64,000 bases of DNA from Bifidobacterium psychraerophilum (GTDB lineage Bacteria; Actinomycetota; Actinomycetes; Actinomycetales; Bifidobacteriaceae), in contig NZ_JGZI01000010.1 of assembly GCF_000741705.1 (NCBI RefSeq), positions 372,001 through 436,000 of the forward strand, given 5' to 3'. The position numbers and the translations under genes were made by a program. Positions 25,490-34,214 of this stretch are shown here, in pieces; the first letter of the stretch is position 1, and each line of letters starts with the position of its first letter. Under the pieces are notes generated by a model. The model searched no databases and had not been told where the DNA came from. It worked only from the letters and a program-made list of their open reading frames with translations.

Positions 25490-25510
25490 ATGTGAGCATG
25501 TGGCTCACAT
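25490..25510. promoter_or_regulatory. Operator-like palindrome upstream of the symporter gene
   Basis: ATGTGAGC (25490-25497) and GCTCACAT (25503-25510) are exact reverse complements separated by 5 bp. The site is 70 bp upstream of the symporter start and 60 bp after the glutathione peroxidase stop, both leftward, so it lies where the symporter promoter should be. The symmetry and spacing suit a dimeric repressor of GntR or similar type; the regulator is unknown. Confidence 0.42.
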
Positions 25511-25568
25511 TCCGGAATGCCTGGCATCCCATTACGGCATGCGATCATGGCATCCGATAAGCGCGGTC

Positions 25569-26138
25569 CTACAGCAGTCCGGCGATGTCTCCCTCAATAG
25601 CATCAGGCGTGGTGGAAGGCGCATATCTCTTGACCACACGGCCCTGACGGTCGATGAGGAATTTGGTGAAATTCCATTTGATGCGACCGCCCGCCACACC
25701 GGACTTCTGGCTCTTGAGCCAGTCATACAGGGGGTCGGCGTGCTCGCCGTTGACATCGATGCGCGCAAAGGTCGTGAAGGTGGTACCGAATCGCAACTTG
25801 CAGAAGCTGCCGAGCTCCTCATCGGTGCCGGGTGCCTGCCCTGCGAACTGGTTGCATGGGAAGTCCAGGATCTCAAACCCTTGGTCATGGAATTTTCCGT
25901 ACAAGGCTTCCAAACCGTCGTATTGGGGTGTGAATCCGCATTCGGTGGCCGTATTGACGACCAGCAGCACCTGCCCCTGGTAATCCTTCAGGCTCTTCTG
26001 CTCGCCTTTGATGGTTTTCACACTGAAGCCGTACAGCGCGGAATCACCACCCGGCTGCCCCTCGGCTGTCGTCACATCCGCTGCCGTGCCATCGACCCTC
26101 TCGTCGGCAACCGTGACCTTATCAACTGATTCGCTCAT
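25569..26138 (-). CDS. Glutathione peroxidase family (thiol peroxidase)
   Basis: 189 residues. After a 32-residue variable N-terminus the GPx fold starts at LYGFSVKTIKGEQKSLKDYQG (in part GFSVKTIKG). The peroxidatic residue is Cys 67 in NTATECGFTPQY (no selenocysteine); the other tetrad parts are in FPCNQFAGQAPGTDEEL and KWNFTKFLID. Gram-positive members usually take electrons from thioredoxin rather than glutathione, and a candidate resolving Cys is in FPCNQF or FCKLRFG. It reduces hydroperoxides in the cytosol. ATG 26138 is preferred to 26153 because of an AAGGCGC site. Confidence 0.93.
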   Translation of the reverse strand: MSESVDKVTVADERVDGTAADVTTAEGQPGGDSALYGFSVKTIKGEQKSLKDYQGQVLLVVNTATECGFTPQYDGLEALYGKFHDQGFEILDFPCNQFAGQAPGTDEELGSFCKLRFGTTFTTFARIDVNGEHADPLYDWLKSQKSGVAGGRIKWNFTKFLIDRQGRVVKRYAPSTTPDAIEGDIAGLL

Positions 26139-26274
26139 ATCGCGCCTTCGCATCCTGTAGTGATCTAACGACTCTTGGCAATCAGACTACAGAGCGCGAG
26201 CGCATCGGCGATGCCGATTCACGATGGACGTAATTCTTCCTTGCGCTTCCGACCTGGTGGCTCAGATCACAGCA

Positions 26275-26363
26275 TTCACCCACGCAGTTCACCCACGCAG
26301 TTCACCCACACAGTTCACCCACACAGTTCACCCACACAGTTCACCCACACAGTTCACCCACAC
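26275..26363. repeat. Tandem array of 13-bp units (6 full copies plus 11 bp)
   Basis: The unit TTCACCCACACAG repeats head to tail at 26275, 26288, 26301, 26314, 26327 and 26340, with a last partial copy at 26353. The first two copies read CACGCAG, the other four are identical. There are no spacers and no coding frame using it plausibly. It lies 17 bp beyond the stop of the PatB/MalY gene and about 135 bp upstream of the glutathione peroxidase start, both leftward. The identity of the copies suggests recent slippage and a variable copy number. Confidence 0.93.
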
Positions 26364-26379
26364 CTTCCGGTGGCGGCGC

Positions 26380-27639
26380 TCAGAGCAGGCCCTCAGACAC
26401 CAGTGCCTGGTGCATGCGATCGAAGCATTCCTGAAGCAGAGGGTACGGCATCGCGAAGTTCATGCGCACACAACCCCGGCCGACGCCTCCACAAGCCAGA
26501 CCATCGGTTAACGCCACCTGGGCGCGGTCAAGGAAGAAGAGCGCAGGATCCTGCAATCCCAGGGGGCGAAAATCAAGCCATGCGATATACGTGCCCTCGG
26601 GTCGCACATAGCCCACCGTGGAGAATCTTGTGCGCATCTCTTCGTCGACGTAATCCCGATTGCGCAGCACATAGGGGAACATCTCATCGAACCAGGGGCC
26701 GCCATGCTCATAGGCGGCGATAGTCGCCACCGCCCCGATCGTCGCCGTCTGATGCTCGGACCATTCCGCCTTCCTCATCCACAAGGCACGGTCATCCGGA
26801 TTGCTGAGGATGACCTGCGCGCATTTGGTGCCGGGCACGTTGAATGCCTTGGAGACCGAAGTCGCCGTGATCGCCTGCATGGCGGTCTTCTGGTTAATCG
26901 AGGCGAACGGGATATGCCTGGCGTCATCGAATACGAAGGATGCGTGAATCTCATCGGAGAAGATCCGGACATCGTAACGGTCAGCCAATGCGGAGAGGGT
27001 GAGCATCTCTTCGCGGGTGAGTACCTTGCCGATCGGATTATGAGGATTGCAGAGCACGAAAGCCTTGCACCCGCTACGAAACGCGGCTTCGATGGCGGCG
27101 AAGTCGAATTCCCAGGCCGCATCACGTCGCAGCATCGGAATCTCGACAACCGTGATGCCATAGAGCTGCGGCACACTCAGGAAAGGCATATACGCAGGGG
27201 TGGGAACGATCACCGTGTTCCCGGCACCCACGAATTCGCGGAGAAAAATCTCATATGCCTCCATCACATCGGGCACAGGTCTGATGCAGTCAGCGCTGAT
27301 GTCCCATCCGAAACGTTGCTGCTGCCACCGTGCGCAGGCTTCGGCGACACCCCGCTTCAGCGGATCGGGGATATAGCCCAATGAGCAGCGTCGAACCGCG
27401 TCGATCATGGCTTCCTGAATACAGGGGGCCAGTCCGAAATCCATTTCCGCGATGAAGGCACCAATGCAATTGGGGTATCGCGTCCACTTGTCGCTGCCGA
27501 TCCTGGCCAGATCATCCGGCGTCTCACCATCGATGGCGCTGGAATCGAAGAGATGCCCTTGGCATTCCGGGAGGGCGTCATGCTGCGGTGAGGGCTTCGT
27601 CAGGCTTGCGAGTCTTGTGCTTTCCAGTAATCCATGCAT
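26380..27639 (-). CDS. PLP-dependent aminotransferase/cystathionine beta-lyase, PatB/MalY family (copy 1)
   Basis: 419 residues from ATG 27639 (an in-frame ATG at 27711 would add 24). Fold-type I PLP enzyme: GAFIAEMDFGLAP at the start, LCNPHNPIGKVLTREE, FSDEIHASFVF and the PLP-lysine region TSVSKAFNVPGTKCAQ, ending with RPEGTYIAWLDF and VRMNFAMPYPLL. These match MalY/PatB C-S lyases, which release homocysteine from cystathionine or cleave cysteine conjugates. A LysR-type regulator lies 130 bp upstream on the same strand and may control it. The first 35 residues before the domain are unusual. A second paralogue is at 54593-55771. Confidence 0.88.
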   Translation of the reverse strand: MHGLLESTRLASLTKPSPQHDALPECQGHLFDSSAIDGETPDDLARIGSDKWTRYPNCIGAFIAEMDFGLAPCIQEAMIDAVRRCSLGYIPDPLKRGVAEACARWQQQRFGWDISADCIRPVPDVMEAYEIFLREFVGAGNTVIVPTPAYMPFLSVPQLYGITVVEIPMLRRDAAWEFDFAAIEAAFRSGCKAFVLCNPHNPIGKVLTREEMLTLSALADRYDVRIFSDEIHASFVFDDARHIPFASINQKTAMQAITATSVSKAFNVPGTKCAQVILSNPDDRALWMRKAEWSEHQTATIGAVATIAAYEHGGPWFDEMFPYVLRNRDYVDEEMRTRFSTVGYVRPEGTYIAWLDFRPLGLQDPALFFLDRAQVALTDGLACGGVGRGCVRMNFAMPYPLLQECFDRMHQALVSEGLL

Positions 27640-27768
27640 GCATTCATTGTTTCCAATGACGTGTCGCGCCGCATCAGCCACTCTCCCCCGTTTGGTGAGA
27701 GCGCTGTCCATTCTGCTTATGGGTGGTGGGTGCGCTCTGGCGTATGACGCAGTGTGGGGAGCGGTACT

Positions 27769-28767
27769 TCAGGAAGGCTGCACGGGACGCAGATAACGGC
27801 TTGCCACATTCCTGATGGCATCGTTGAGTGTCCTGATTGATTTGCGTGTGTCTCCGACGCGGGTCAGCAGACCCACACTCCTGACCGCGTGATCGTCATC
27901 AATGGGGCAGGCGACCACGTCATCACGAAGATATGAGAGGGTTGAGAGTTCCGGGACGATGGAGATACCCAGACCCATCTCCACGAGGTTCTGCGTTACC
28001 ACATAGTCGTCGGTGGAATGAGTGATCTTGGGTTCGAAATTCCATTCACGCGCGATGCTCACCAGATTGGCCTGGCATGTCTCGCAGCCGGCAATCCAGG
28101 ATTCGTCATGCAGCAACGCCAGATCGACGGCTTCGCCATTGCGCTCGTATGCCTTGGCGATACCGCTCGATTTGCGGACCAGCAGGCGCAAGGGGTCTTC
28201 GCCGAAATAATCGACCTGGAGATCCTCGCTGATGTGCAGGAAATCCGGAATGCTGCCATATCGGAAAATGATGGCTGCATCCGCCTGCCCACGATCCATA
28301 TGCAGTATGGCTTCCGGCGGTTCCATCTGCACCAGGCTGACGTCGATATCGCTTTCTCGGCTCAGATTGACCAGGGTACGGGCCAATAAGGTCGAACAGA
28401 TCGAAGGCGGAGCCAGAATCCGCAGATGAGAGGAGGCGTGCAGACGATATTCCTCCAAATCGCCTTCGGCCTGCGTCACACGCTTCGCGATCAATTCGCC
28501 GTGACGGGCCAGCATCATGCCCGCACCAGTCAGGCTGACCCCGTGGGCATTGCGTTCGACAAGCGCCATGCCACATTGCTGTTCAAGACGTTTGACCTGT
28601 TGGCTGATGGCCGCCTGCGACCAGCCGCTCGCCCGTGCCGCCGCCGAAAGCGAACCATGCCGTTCGATATTCCACAGGGTAACCAGCATCTGAGGATTCA
28701 AGGTCTGCACGCCCGCCCCACTCTCCCGGCCCCGTGCCGTTTCGGCCATTCGCTTCGGCATCCGCAT
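27769..28767 (-). CDS. LysR-family transcriptional regulator
   Basis: 332 residues. The winged HTH occupies about residues 26-85 (LVTLWNIERHGSLSAAARASGWSQAAISQQVKRLEQ, in part SLSAAARASGWSQAAISQQV), followed by the linker helix GMMLARHGELIAKRV and a two-lobed effector domain with LRILAPPSICSTLL, DAAIIFRYG and LVEMGLGISIVPEL. LysR proteins respond to a small ligand. Location upstream of and parallel to a PatB/MalY gene suggests a sulfur amino-acid related signal, but regulation of the divergent dehydrogenase at 29057 is equally possible from the 289-bp gap. The exact start is uncertain because the first residues overlap a run of ATG triplets. Confidence 0.9.
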   Translation of the reverse strand: MRMPKRMAETARGRESGAGVQTLNPQMLVTLWNIERHGSLSAAARASGWSQAAISQQVKRLEQQCGMALVERNAHGVSLTGAGMMLARHGELIAKRVTQAEGDLEEYRLHASSHLRILAPPSICSTLLARTLVNLSRESDIDVSLVQMEPPEAILHMDRGQADAAIIFRYGSIPDFLHISEDLQVDYFGEDPLRLLVRKSSGIAKAYERNGEAVDLALLHDESWIAGCETCQANLVSIAREWNFEPKITHSTDDYVVTQNLVEMGLGISIVPELSTLSYLRDDVVACPIDDDHAVRSVGLLTRVGDTRKSIRTLNDAIRNVASRYLRPVQPS

Positions 28768-29056
28768 GCCGTCATCATCATCACCATTGCTTCCAGCCTA
28801 ACCGCACTGTGTAACCTCCTGGATGTCTCGACCGATCGCTCGTGCTGCGGGCAAGCTGACGACGTCGGCGAACGCACTACTCCCCGAAGCGGAAATCCGC
28901 CCGCCGCGAATTCCGTCAGCTCAGGGGCAAGGGGCATTGCGCGGCGGCGAAGAGGATAGATAATGAATGCAGGTTGGGTACGGGGACTCATATCGGTGCA
29001 TATCGGATGAGTGGCCATATCCAAAACTTCGATCAGACTCAAGGAAGAGGAAGATT

Positions 29057-30448
29057 ATGGCATACGCCACCATCAATCCGTACACCGCGGAACAGCTGGC
29101 AAGTTTCCCCACCGCAACAGATGAAGAGGTCGAGGCCGCCATCGACCACGCCGACACGGCCTTCGCTACCTGGAAGGACACCAGCTTCGCACAGCGAGCG
29201 GGGATCCTGGCCAGGGTCGCCAGCATACTGCGCGAACGGCACACTGAATTCGCGAAGATCCTCACGATGGAAATGGGCAAACTGCTCACCGAAGCGGAAG
29301 CGGAGGTCGAACTGAGCGCGCAGATCATCGACTATTACGTGGAGCACGCCGAACAACAGCTGCAGCCGCGAACGCTGCCGAGCGCCGATTACCGGGAGGG
29401 ACGCGCCAAACTCGTTTACGAGCCTTTGGGTGTGCTGTATCTGGTCGAGCCGTGGAATTTCCCCTATTACCAGATCGTCAGGGTCGGCGCCCCGCAACTC
29501 ATGGCCGGGAACACCCTGCTGCTCAAACATGCTTCGAATGTGCCGCAGTCGGCCTTGGCATTCGAGAAACTCTTCAAGGAGGCGGGACTGCCGGATGGCG
29601 TGTTCACGAATCTCTTTGCCTCCCATGACCAGAACGAACTGATCCTCTCCGACCCCCGGGTCAAGGGGGTGGCACTCACCGGCAGCGAGGGTGCCGGTTC
29701 AGCCGTTGCGGCGCTGGCCGGAAAGTATCTGAAGAAAAGCACCTTGGAATTGGGAGGCTCCGACCCATTCATCGTGCTCGAGGACGCCGATGTCAGGAAG
29801 GCCGCGCAGTGGGCCGTTACCGGTCGTCATTGGAACGGCGGCCAGGTCTGCGTGTCATCGAAGAGACTCATCGTGGTGGATGCGGTCTACGACGAATTCC
29901 TCGATGCCTACCGTTCGGGCGTGGCAGCGCTCAAAGCCGGGGATCCCACGGATCCTGAGACCACCTTGGCACCGCTGTCCAGCAGATCGGCGGTTGATAT
30001 ATTGGGCACCCAGGTTGACGAGGCCGTCAAGGCGGGCGCGCATGCCGAGACCCTGGGAGAGCCGGTTCCGGAGCACGGCGCCTTCTACCAGCCCACGATC
30101 CTTACCGGTATCACCACGGACAACCCCGCTTACACCACGGAGATGTTCGGTCCTGTGACCCAGCTGTATCGGGTGGCCGATGAGGAGGAGGCCCTGAAAG
30201 TGGCCAACGGCACGCCCTTCGGATTGGGCGGTTCGGTGTTCAGCTCCGACTCGGCACGCGCCTGGAAAGCTGCGAGTCGCATCACCACCGGCATGGTGTT
30301 CATCAACCATCCGACCGGCGTCAAGGCCGATATCCCCTTCGGCGGCGTGAACCGTTCAGGATACGGGCATGAACTCATCGACCTGGGCATCCACGAATTC
30401 GTGAACATCAAGGTCATCGCCGAACCCGACATCGACGACGCGTTCTGA
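29057..30448 (+). CDS. NAD(P)-dependent succinate-semialdehyde dehydrogenase family protein
   Basis: 463 residues, full length aldehyde dehydrogenase. Cofactor and catalytic parts are YLVEPWNFPYYQ, LALTGSEGAGS-like VALTGSEGAGSAVA, TLELGGSDPFIVLEDAD with the general-base Glu, and GGQVCVSSKRLIVVD with the nucleophile Cys; the C-terminus reads PFGGVNRSGYGHEL. The sequence type (short N-terminus, GSDPF) resembles the GabD/YneI sub-family that oxidises succinate semialdehyde and other aldehydes. ATG 29057 has AAGGAAGAGG upstream; the open frame before it is not coding. It is divergent from the LysR gene and followed by the hairpin at 30516. Confidence 0.88.
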   Translation: MAYATINPYTAEQLASFPTATDEEVEAAIDHADTAFATWKDTSFAQRAGILARVASILRERHTEFAKILTMEMGKLLTEAEAEVELSAQIIDYYVEHAEQQLQPRTLPSADYREGRAKLVYEPLGVLYLVEPWNFPYYQIVRVGAPQLMAGNTLLLKHASNVPQSALAFEKLFKEAGLPDGVFTNLFASHDQNELILSDPRVKGVALTGSEGAGSAVAALAGKYLKKSTLELGGSDPFIVLEDADVRKAAQWAVTGRHWNGGQVCVSSKRLIVVDAVYDEFLDAYRSGVAALKAGDPTDPETTLAPLSSRSAVDILGTQVDEAVKAGAHAETLGEPVPEHGAFYQPTILTGITTDNPAYTTEMFGPVTQLYRVADEEEALKVANGTPFGLGGSVFSSDSARAWKAASRITTGMVFINHPTGVKADIPFGGVNRSGYGHELIDLGIHEFVNIKVIAEPDIDDAF

Positions 30449-30515
30449 TGCGTCGCCATCCGGGTCCTCACAGCGTCCGGAACAGGGCGACGCCATCGTC
30501 GTGATGACCCGCAGA

Positions 30516-30578
30516 ACGAGTGGTGGGCATCCGAGGCACAGCAAGGTATGCGCTGTGCTCCGGATGCCCACCACTCGT
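30516..30578. terminator. Long hairpin between the dehydrogenase and ychF (convergent)
   Basis: 27-bp arms at 30516-30542 and 30552-30578 pair except for a two-position mismatch; the outer ACGAGTGGTGGGCATCCG block matches CGGATGCCCACCACTCGT exactly, the inner block GCACAGC matches GCTGTGC, with a 9-nt loop. It lies midway between the stops of two convergent genes. No T-tract follows on either strand. Confidence 0.65.
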
Positions 30579-30601
30579 ATCCAGGCTTGGGACAAAGCCG
30601 C

Positions 30602-31687
30602 TCACACGTTGAAGCGGAACTCCACGATGTCTCCGTCCTGCATGACATATTCCTTGCCTTCGAGGCGGAGTTTGCCCTCCTCCTTGACCTTGGCATAGGA
30701 CCCTGCGGCGAGAAGGTCGTCATAGGACACGATCTCGGCTTTGATGAAGCCTTTTTCGAAGTCGGTGTGAATCACACCGGCAGCCTGGGGTGCGGTCCAG
30801 CCTTGATGAATCTGCCACGCACGGACCTCTTTCTCCCCTGCCGTGAGGAAGGTCTGCAGACCGAGGATGTCGAAACCGACGCGGGCCAACTGGTCGAGTC
30901 CCGATTCGCTGAGTCCTGCGTCCTCCAACATCTCCTTGGCGTCGGCCTCGTCGAGTTCGGTCAGATCGGCCTCGAACTGGGCATTGAGGAAGATCGATGG
31001 TGCTGGTGCGACCGAAGAGGACAGGCGCTGTTTCAATTCGTCGTTCTGCAACTCATCGTCATCAACATTGAATACATAGATGAAGGGCTTGGCGGTCAGC
31101 AGGTGCAGATCATAGACATCCGCCTTGTCGATCTTCTTCGCGTTCGCGGCATGATCGATGGTCTCGCCGGATTCGAGAATGCTCTGGGCCGTCTTCACCG
31201 CATCAAGGTATGCAGGCGTGATCTTGCGTCCGCGCAGATCCTTCTCCAAGCGGGGCAGGGCGGTCTCGATGGTCTGCAGATCGGCCAGAATCAGCTCCGT
31301 ATCAATCGTCTCGATATCCTCGGATGGATCGACCTTGCCATTGACATGGACGATGTCATCATCCTCGAAGGCCCTCACCACTTCGCAGATGGCATCGGCC
31401 TCGCGAATATTCGCGAGGAACTTATTGCCCAGACCCTCGCCTTCGGAGGCGCCTTTGACGATTCCTGCGATATCGACGAAGGTCACCGTCGCGGGGATGA
31501 TCTTCTGGGTATGCACCAATTCAGCAAGCGGCTGCAGACGCTTGTCCGGCAGGGGCACGATACCCGTATTCGGTTCGATCGTGGCGAAGGGGTAGTTCTC
31601 CGCAAGAACGTTATTGCGGGTCAATGCGTTAAACAAGGTGGATTTGCCGACATTGGGCAATCCAACGATTCCGATGGTAAGTGACAT
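30602..31687 (-). CDS. ychF: Redox-regulated ATPase YchF (Obg-like GTPase family)
   Basis: 361 residues. The G domain starts [19 protein letters not shown] (in part [10 protein letters not shown]1), with [22 protein letters not shown] (in part [12 protein letters not shown], switch II/G3) and a coiled-coil insertion around 120-200; the C-terminal TGS-like domain shows [21 protein letters not shown] (in part [11 protein letters not shown]) and the end [15 protein letters not shown]. YchF/Ola1 proteins hydrolyse ATP and bind ribosomes and RNA. Full length, start MSLTIGIVG. It is separated from proC by 129 bp on the same strand. Confidence 0.97.
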   Translation of the reverse strand: MSLTIGIVGLPNVGKSTLFNALTRNNVLAENYPFATIEPNTGIVPLPDKRLQPLAELVHTQKIIPATVTFVDIAGIVKGASEGEGLGNKFLANIREADAICEVVRAFEDDDIVHVNGKVDPSEDIETIDTELILADLQTIETALPRLEKDLRGRKITPAYLDAVKTAQSILESGETIDHAANAKKIDKADVYDLHLLTAKPFIYVFNVDDDELQNDELKQRLSSSVAPAPSIFLNAQFEADLTELDEADAKEMLEDAGLSESGLDQLARVGFDILGLQTFLTAGEKEVRAWQIHQGWTAPQAAGVIHTDFEKGFIKAEIVSYDDLLAAGSYAKVKEEGKLRLEGKEYVMQDGDIVEFRFNV

Positions 31688-31815
31688 GGCTTCCAGTCTA
31701 TTGTCGGACGGAGATAACTGCCTCGGCGGAAGTGATCATGGCGCGATGCGTCGCATCCGTCATGGCCAGGCGGCCATCCCCGTTGTATGTCTGTTGCTCA
31801 GGACGGCGGAGGGAC

Positions 31816-32613
31816 TCAGCCTTCCACGGCGTCGATGGCATCGATGACGGCACCCCTGAAGGCATGCCGTTCAAGGGCGGCCACACCTTTGATGGTGGTT
31901 CCACCCGGTGAGCACACCGCATCCTTCATGGCTGCCGGAATCGTCCCCGTGGCGATGTTCAGCGCGCCTGTCCCCTGCACCATCTTTGCGGCGAGTCGGT
32001 ATGCGGAAGCACGCTGCAGTCCGTGCTTGACCCCGGCATCGGCGAGCGCCTCGATGAAGATCGCCGCATAAGCGGGACCACAACCGGCGATGGTACCGCC
32101 GATGGACAGCTGATTGGAATCGACCCTTTCGATCAAGGCGATGTTCGAGAACAGGGACGTGAACACTTCACGCTGATCATCCGTGAGGGTGTCACGGGAT
32201 TCGGTGACCAGAACGCCCTGGCCGACCGCGATCGGCGTATTCGGAATGGTGCACACCACATGCGCCTGTTCGGGGAGGAAGGATGAGAAACGCTCAAGGG
32301 TGAATCCTGCGGCGATGGACACGACGAATGTCGAGTCATTCGAAAGCTCATTGGCGATGGGCGCGCATAGCTGTTCGACCAGATAAGGCTTAACCGCGAC
32401 AATCACCACATCCGCGGCGGCAGCCACCTCGGCGGCCGAGTGCAAGGGTCTGGCACCCAGGGAGCGAGTCGCCTCCTGCAGTTTGTCGAAGTGGCCTGCG
32501 CACGCGACGATCTGCTTGCCACGCACCACTCCGGCATCGACAAGACCCTTCGCGATGGCCTGCGCCATATTGCCGTATCCTACAAAACCGACTGTGAGAT
32601 TGCTCAATTCCAT
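31816..32613 (-). CDS. proC: Pyrroline-5-carboxylate reductase
   Basis: 265 residues. The NAD(P)-binding start is VGFVGYGNMAQAIAKGL, then VIVAVKPYLVEQL, and the dimerisation domain has the family signature around GCGPAYAAIFIEALADAGV and SPGGTTIKGVAALERH. It reduces pyrroline-5-carboxylate to proline, the last step of proline synthesis, in the cytosol. The ATG at 32613 with GAAAGGAAC upstream is chosen; the 11 extra residues of the frame are not family-like. An iminopeptidase-type hydrolase gene lies 88 bp upstream on the same strand; a functional link through proline is suggestive only. Confidence 0.96.
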   Translation of the reverse strand: MELSNLTVGFVGYGNMAQAIAKGLVDAGVVRGKQIVACAGHFDKLQEATRSLGARPLHSAAEVAAAADVVIVAVKPYLVEQLCAPIANELSNDSTFVVSIAAGFTLERFSSFLPEQAHVVCTIPNTPIAVGQGVLVTESRDTLTDDQREVFTSLFSNIALIERVDSNQLSIGGTIAGCGPAYAAIFIEALADAGVKHGLQRASAYRLAAKMVQGTGALNIATGTIPAAMKDAVCSPGGTTIKGVAALERHAFRGAVIDAIDAVEG

Positions 32614-32701
32614 CTGTGTTCCTTTCGCCAGCATCAATCTTCCCACCTTTCCTCATGACCGCAACATCCCAGCCCACGCATACGCATCGGCACCTGGACA
32701 A

Positions 32702-34054
32702 CTAGGAGAACACGGCCTCCAGATCCCCTCTGTCCCTGGCCTGCTCGAAGAGCGTGCGGAAGACCGCATCCCCATGCACACCGTCATGTTCGTAGCCGTT
32801 GGTCACCCAGGCGTGGGCGTTGCCCACACGGGAAAGCGTGTCGAGCTGCATGCCCGAGTCCACATACATATCGTCGTAATATACGGCTGATTGAAGAGGC
32901 ACGTCGTTCCTGGCCAGCTGTCCGGTGTCATAGATCCGATTCCAGTGGCTTTCCTCCATCAGTACGTCGAGGGCGGCTTTGAAAGGTCGCAGCTGACCTT
33001 GCTGCTCGAACATCCAGGGGAAGATCGCCTCCCCTGTGAACAGCAGAGGACGCGCTGAGGTGGAGAAGGAGGGATCCTCATCGCGGACCCGCTGCGCCGC
33101 CCAGCGGATCGGCTCGATCTCGCCATCCGCATAGATGAACTCCTGCAAGGGCCAGTACAGGGGCTTGCTATGCAGACGAGTCATCACCGCGTTCAGGAAA
33201 TCCTCGCCGAGATGCATATCCCCGGCTCCGGAGCCAGGCAGGGATCCGTCACCGTCGCGGAAGGCCGTGTCCAAGAGCCAATGCATGGTTTCGAAACTGG
33301 GCTTCATGCCGAAGTTGCTACCAAGCGTCTGGAAGGCTTCGACGCTTAATGGGTCGCCGTTCTCCAGTCTGACGTCCCCGGCCGCGAGGATGTCCGAGAC
33401 GGCTGCGACGCGGGCTTCATCCTGTGGGTACCGTGCATAGAACTCCTGCGTTTTCGCCCGCATGCGCGGGAAGGTGTGTTCGTACACCTCGGTCGCACTG
33501 GCGGGAATGTGCGGTATCCCGCCGGTGGTGAAGGCCGCGTCGATGCCTTCCGGGTACAGGGAGAGATAGCTCAAGGTAAGGAATCCCCCATAGCTTTGGC
33601 CGAGGGTCGTCCACTTCCTGCCTGCGAAAGAGCTTCTACGCAGATGCTCGAAGTCACGGACGATCGAATCCGCCAGGAAGTGTTTGAGGTAGTCGGCACC
33701 CTCGCGCCCCTTATGGAACACCGACATGGTCGCCGCTCCCACCGGTGATGACCTGCCGGTTCCACGCTGGTCGGGAAGCACCACACGGAAATGCTTCGAT
33801 GCCTCGGCGATCCAACCCTCACTGCTGGGATTCATCGGCCTCGGGCCGGCTCCCCCGGGCCCTCCCTGCAGGAACACCAGCAAGGGGAGGTCGTCATGCA
33901 CATGCTCCGGAGAGCACAGCACTCGGTAGAACAGGCTGATCGATGCTCCGTCAACACTCTGACCAGGCTCCTTGCCGGTCCAATCGAGCGGAACCCGGCA
34001 TGAGTGGTCCTCCACATAAAGCCCTGGTATGTAGTAGCTTGCCAAGCGTGGCAT
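32702..34054 (-). CDS. Alpha/beta hydrolase, proline iminopeptidase-like (S33)
   Basis: 450 residues. VFLQGGPGGAGPRPMN forms the oxyanion region, LPDQRGTGRSSPV follows, TLGQSYGGFLTLSYL holds the nucleophile Ser, and the catalytic His is in NGYEHDGVHGDAV near the C-terminus. The size and the HTFPRMRAKTQEFY cap region fit the S33 prolyl-aminopeptidase type of actinobacteria, which removes N-terminal proline from peptides. No signal peptide is seen, so it is probably cytosolic. ATG 34054 is chosen (GGGAAAGGTGC upstream); the frame runs open to 34153. It is divergent from the sensor kinase gene with 160 bp between the starts. Confidence 0.88.
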   Translation of the reverse strand: MPRLASYYIPGLYVEDHSCRVPLDWTGKEPGQSVDGASISLFYRVLCSPEHVHDDLPLLVFLQGGPGGAGPRPMNPSSEGWIAEASKHFRVVLPDQRGTGRSSPVGAATMSVFHKGREGADYLKHFLADSIVRDFEHLRRSSFAGRKWTTLGQSYGGFLTLSYLSLYPEGIDAAFTTGGIPHIPASATEVYEHTFPRMRAKTQEFYARYPQDEARVAAVSDILAAGDVRLENGDPLSVEAFQTLGSNFGMKPSFETMHWLLDTAFRDGDGSLPGSGAGDMHLGEDFLNAVMTRLHSKPLYWPLQEFIYADGEIEPIRWAAQRVRDEDPSFSTSARPLLFTGEAIFPWMFEQQGQLRPFKAALDVLMEESHWNRIYDTGQLARNDVPLQSAVYYDDMYVDSGMQLDTLSRVGNAHAWVTNGYEHDGVHGDAVFRTLFEQARDRGDLEAVFS

Positions 34055-34214
34055 CGCAGCACCTTTCCCTGTCGCATGCGTGACCGTCTCAGATGCACGA
34101 TCCGCAATGCGGTCTCCTTCACTGAGCTTCCAGTCTATGACCAGGGCTTGCACATCACAGGAATCATCCGGAGGGAGCAGAGGATTCGGGGACTCGAAGC
34201 GCTACCCTCGAAGC

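Noticed and set aside
26275-26363. Possible CRISPR array
   Set aside because: Units are only 13 bp and directly adjacent without spacers, and no cas genes are in the window.
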